NCBI GenBank assembly: GCA_016200125.1
Contig: JACQFK010000167.1
Location: 1 to 8,081 of the forward strand
DNA: 8,081 nucleotides
Direction of reading: 5' to 3'
DNA from: Planctomycetota bacterium
GTDB taxonomy: Bacteria; Planctomycetota; MHYJ01; JACPRB01
Shown here one piece after another: positions 5,887 through 8,081 of this stretch (within the stretch, counting starts at the first letter, position 1; each line of letters opens with the position of its first letter). The notes beneath the pieces are model-generated. The model ran no database searches. It was not told the origin of the DNA and saw nothing but the letters and a program-made list of their open reading frames with translations. The position numbers and the translations under genes were made by a program.

Positions 5887-6462
5887 CTAGACCAGGACGA
5901 CGATCTTGTCGGAGATCACGTCGACCCTCAGCTTTTCCACGTGCTCCAGGACGTTCTCGACCCGCGTCATCATCCGCGTGTTGGTGCTCGGGACCGAGGG
6001 CAGGTAGGAGAACTGAGGGGTCCAGCTGATCGCGGGCGGCGGGAAGTCCTGCGGTTTGAAGTTGTCGAGCTCGAGGTAGGTGCCTCCGGTCAGGCCCGCC
6101 GAGGCCATCCGGATCCTCAGCCCCTTCTCCACCATGGAGTTGAGCGTTCCGACCGGGTCGTCGCCCCCGTAGCCGTGAAGGTGCTCCGGCCAGAAGGCGA
6201 TCGTCAGCACGATGCGGGAATCGGTCTGGCTGTAGCGGACGCCGGCGAATTCGATCTTCTCGAGCTGCCCGACGTGCACCCCGCGGAACTTCACGGGCGC
6301 GCCGACGTCGAGGCCCTGGACGGACTCGTCGACGTAGGTCTCCGCCATGATCCTCTTGCGCATGAGCTTCCCGGCGCCGAGCAGGATCACGGCCCCCACC
6401 GCGACCGCGATCCCGGCCAGCACGAAGGCGCCGAGCTTGAAGTATCGGGTCTGCGCACTCAT
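5887..6462 (-). CDS. mlaD: MlaD-type MCE-domain lipid-binding protein, cut short by an amber codon
   Basis: This encodes 191 residues up to TAG 5887-5889. Residues about 10-30 form one transmembrane helix, leaving the rest in the periplasm. Residues about 38-135 are an MCE domain: 'AETYVDESVQGLDVGAPVKF', then 'RGVHVGQLEKI', and the closing 'IRMASAGLTGGTYLELDNF'. MCE proteins form a hexameric ring on the MlaFE transporter with a central hydrophobic channel for phospholipid. The complete ring domain is present before the stop; what is lost is the helical C-terminal extension that would lengthen the channel. AGGAG overlapping the mlaF stop, about six bases before the ATG, is a good ribosome site. 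Three other genes here end in TAG, so TAG is a normal stop in this genome. Confidence 0.85.
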   Translation of the reverse strand: MSAQTRYFKLGAFVLAGIAVAVGAVILLGAGKLMRKRIMAETYVDESVQGLDVGAPVKFRGVHVGQLEKIEFAGVRYSQTDSRIVLTIAFWPEHLHGYGGDDPVGTLNSMVEKGLRIRMASAGLTGGTYLELDNFKPQDFPPPAISWTPQFSYLPSVPSTNTRMMTRVENVLEHVEKLRVDVISDKIVVLV

Positions 6463-6471
6463 TCCAGACTC

Positions 6472-7230
6472 CTAGGCTGATTCCGCCTGTCGATTGAAGA
6501 ACTGCCTCACCCAGGGATTCGTCGACGTGTCCCGCAGCTCCGCGGGCTTCCCCGTCGCCACGATCTTCTTCACCCGCTTGTCCAGCATGATCACCCGGCC
6601 GGCGATCGAGTAGATGCTCGGCAGCTCGTGGGTCACCACGACGAAGGTGATCCCCAGGCTGCGGGCCAGCTTCAGGATCAGCTGGTCCAGTTCCGCGGAC
6701 GTGATCGGATCCAGGCCCGCCGAAGGCTCGTCCAGGAAGAGGATCCTCGGATCGAGCGCCATCGCCCGCGCGATCGCCGCCCGCTTCTTCATGCCGCCGC
6801 TGATCTCCGACGGCATGTGCTGTTCGAAGCCCTTGAGCCCGACCAGCTGCAGCTTCATCCGGGCGATCGCGTCCAGCGCGTCGCCCGGGAGGTTCGTGTA
6901 CTCCTCGAGCGGCAGCCGGACGTTTTCGAGCAGGGTCATCGACCCGAACAGCGCGCCCATCTGGTACATCACCCCGATGCGCCTCAGGATCGCCAGCCGC
7001 TCCTCCCCCTCGGCCACGGCCAGGTCTCGGCCCTCGATCAGGATCCGTCCCTTTGCCGGGGGATAGAGGCCGATCATGTGCTTGAGCAGCGTGCTCTTGC
7101 CGCAGCCCGAGCCGCCGAGGATGACGAAGACCTCGCCGGGATTCACCTCGAACGAGATGTCGTCGATGATCACGTGGCCGTCGTAGGCCGCCGTGAAATT
7201 CTCGACCCGGATGATCGGTTCGGTGGGCAT
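6472..7230 (-). CDS. mlaF: MlaF-type ABC transporter ATPase
   Basis: This complete 252-residue nucleotide-binding subunit should power lipid transport by the MlaFE complex at the cytoplasmic face. Visible motifs are Walker A G39-x-x-G-x-G-K-S46, Q-loop Gln90 in 'MYQMGALFGSMTLLENV' (typical of the MlaF branch), signature S144-G-G-M-K-K-R, Walker B 'RILFLDEP' with Asp167 and catalytic Glu168, D-loop 'AGLD' and H-loop His201. All residues needed for ATP hydrolysis are present. Its ATG overlaps the permease stop as TGATG, indicating coupled translation of the permease and ATPase. It ends in TAG, ten bases before the mlaD start. Confidence 0.95.
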   Translation of the reverse strand: MPTEPIIRVENFTAAYDGHVIIDDISFEVNPGEVFVILGGSGCGKSTLLKHMIGLYPPAKGRILIEGRDLAVAEGEERLAILRRIGVMYQMGALFGSMTLLENVRLPLEEYTNLPGDALDAIARMKLQLVGLKGFEQHMPSEISGGMKKRAAIARAMALDPRILFLDEPSAGLDPITSAELDQLILKLARSLGITFVVVTHELPSIYSIAGRVIMLDKRVKKIVATGKPAELRDTSTNPWVRQFFNRQAESA

Positions 7231-8081
7231 CAGATTCCCAGCGCGAAATACACGCCCGCAAAAACTCCGTCCACGAGAATCGTCAGCAGGATGCCGGCCA
7301 CGACCGAGCGGGTGGTCGAGAGCCCCACCGCCACGGCGCCCGTGCCCGTCTCGAGGCCCCGCTGGCAGCCGATGCCGGCGATGATGAGCCCGAAGACCAC
7401 CGTTTTGATCATCCCCGAGAGGAACATCGTCACCGTGAGGGCGTTCTGGACGTGCTGGGTGAAAGTGCGCAGCCCGTGGCCGAAGGAGCCGACGACCACC
7501 GCTCCGCCCACCAGGGCGACCAGATCGAAATAGATCGTGAGGATCGGGCCCATGACCAGGCCCGCCAGCATGCGGGGGAGGACGAGGAAGCGCAGGGGCT
7601 GCAGGCCCATCGTGGTCAGCGCGTCGACCTCCTCGTTGACCTTCATGGTGCCGATCTCGGCGGCGAAGGCGGCGCCCGAACGGCCGGCCAGGAGGATCGC
7701 CGTCATCAGCGGCCCCAGCTCGCGGACCACCGAGACGGCCACCAGGTCGGCCACGAAGACCTCGGCGCCCAGGACCTTGAGCTGCGAGGCGGACTGGAAC
7801 GCGAGGATCAGGCCGATCAGGAAGCCCATGAGCGAGATGATGGGGAGCGCGTTCACGCCGGCCTGCTCGGCAATGCGGATCGTGTCGGACCAGCGGATCT
7901 CGGAAGGCCGGAGGATCGCGCGGCCGGCCGAGGCGATCAGCTCGCCGATGAACGCCACCTGGCGGCCCATGTCCCGGAGAACGGCCATCGTCGCCCGTCC
8001 CGTCTCCTCCGACAGCGACGGTTTCTCGGGCTCCGGCGCCATCGGCTCGACGGGCTCCGGGGGGAACAGTTCCAGGAGCGG
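7230..8081 (-). CDS. mlaE: MlaE-type ABC transporter permease (N-terminus off the window)
   Basis: From the ATG at 8042 there are 270 residues with several membrane helices and the MlaE signature: 'ELGPLMTAILLAGRSGAAFA', then 'AEIGTMKVNEEVDALTTMG', and 'LPRMLAG'. The protein is the membrane subunit of the lipid transporter and pairs with MlaF. The frame has no stop between 8042 and the right edge, and the upstream residues form one continuous Pro/Glu-rich linker across the ATG ('FPPEPVEPMAPEPEKP'). There is no convincing ribosome site at 8042. The true start is therefore probably beyond the window, possibly with an N-terminal STAS domain as in some MlaE homologues. If 8042 is the start, the length matches ordinary MlaE. 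It is the first visible gene of the operon; any promoter is off the right edge. Confidence 0.9.
   Translation of the reverse strand, partial: PLLELFPPEPVEPMAPEPEKPSLSEETGRATMAVLRDMGRQVAFIGELIASAGRAILRPSEIRWSDTIRIAEQAGVNALPIISLMGFLIGLILAFQSASQLKVLGAEVFVADLVAVSVVRELGPLMTAILLAGRSGAAFAAEIGTMKVNEEVDALTTMGLQPLRFLVLPRMLAGLVMGPILTIYFDLVALVGGAVVVGSFGHGLRTFTQHVQNALTVTMFLSGMIKTVVFGLIIAGIGCQRGLETGTGAVAVGLSTTRSVVAGILLTILVDGVFAGVYFALGI

Noticed and set aside
5887..5889. Genome-wide reassignment of TAG to an amino acid
   Set aside because: The left-edge gene, mlaF and the lipoprotein gene all end at TAG at sensible positions.
5456..7261. Extension of the lipoprotein into an 800-residue minus-strand frame
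   Set aside because: It would run out of frame through mlaD and mlaF; the ATG at 5455 with a lipobox is the clear start.

Overview
This window looks like chromosomal DNA from a high-G+C diderm bacterium (by eye about two thirds G+C). An outer membrane is implied by the Mla/MCE lipid-transport genes and their lipoprotein. The lineage is not settled by the sequence. The HEAT protein ending in a 'dfGxDxxAWraWW'-type tail and the 'DPFG...WSVG.DGKD.GG' protein at the left edge resemble proteins I associate with Planctomycetota or related deep-branching high-G+C groups. Both ends of the window cut through genes. No RNA genes, CRISPR arrays, insertion sequences or other mobile elements were seen.

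Left block (1-2107): the C-terminal 280 residues of an uncharacterised protein on the + strand converge, with a single base between stop codons, on a minus-strand membrane-anchored HEAT-repeat protein. Middle block (2108-4855): a 201-base divergent intergenic region holds a strong sigma-54-type -24/-12 promoter candidate and two perfect G+C-rich inverted repeats just upstream of it. These precede a tightly coupled + strand operon of three type IV pilus / type II secretion minor-pilin-like genes (PilV-, PilW/GspJ- and PilX-like). The PilX-like gene carries an apparent frameshift 50 codons from its end.

Right block (4859-8081, minus strand, read right to left): a compact lipid-transport operon of MlaE permease (running off the right edge), MlaF ATPase, MlaD MCE-domain protein and a PqiC-like ABC-transport auxiliary lipoprotein. 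Its genes are joined by 1-4 base overlaps or a 9-base gap. Together they should build an inner-membrane MlaFE transporter with an MCE ring and an outer-membrane-anchored lipoprotein partner, moving phospholipid between membranes. The mlaD reading frame is interrupted by one in-frame amber codon, although the family-typical C-terminal part continues intact beyond it.

I do not see a clearly new multi-gene system. The items most worth a second look are the in-frame amber in mlaD, the frameshift in the PilX-like gene, and the sigma-54 promoter with its palindrome controlling the minor-pilin operon.
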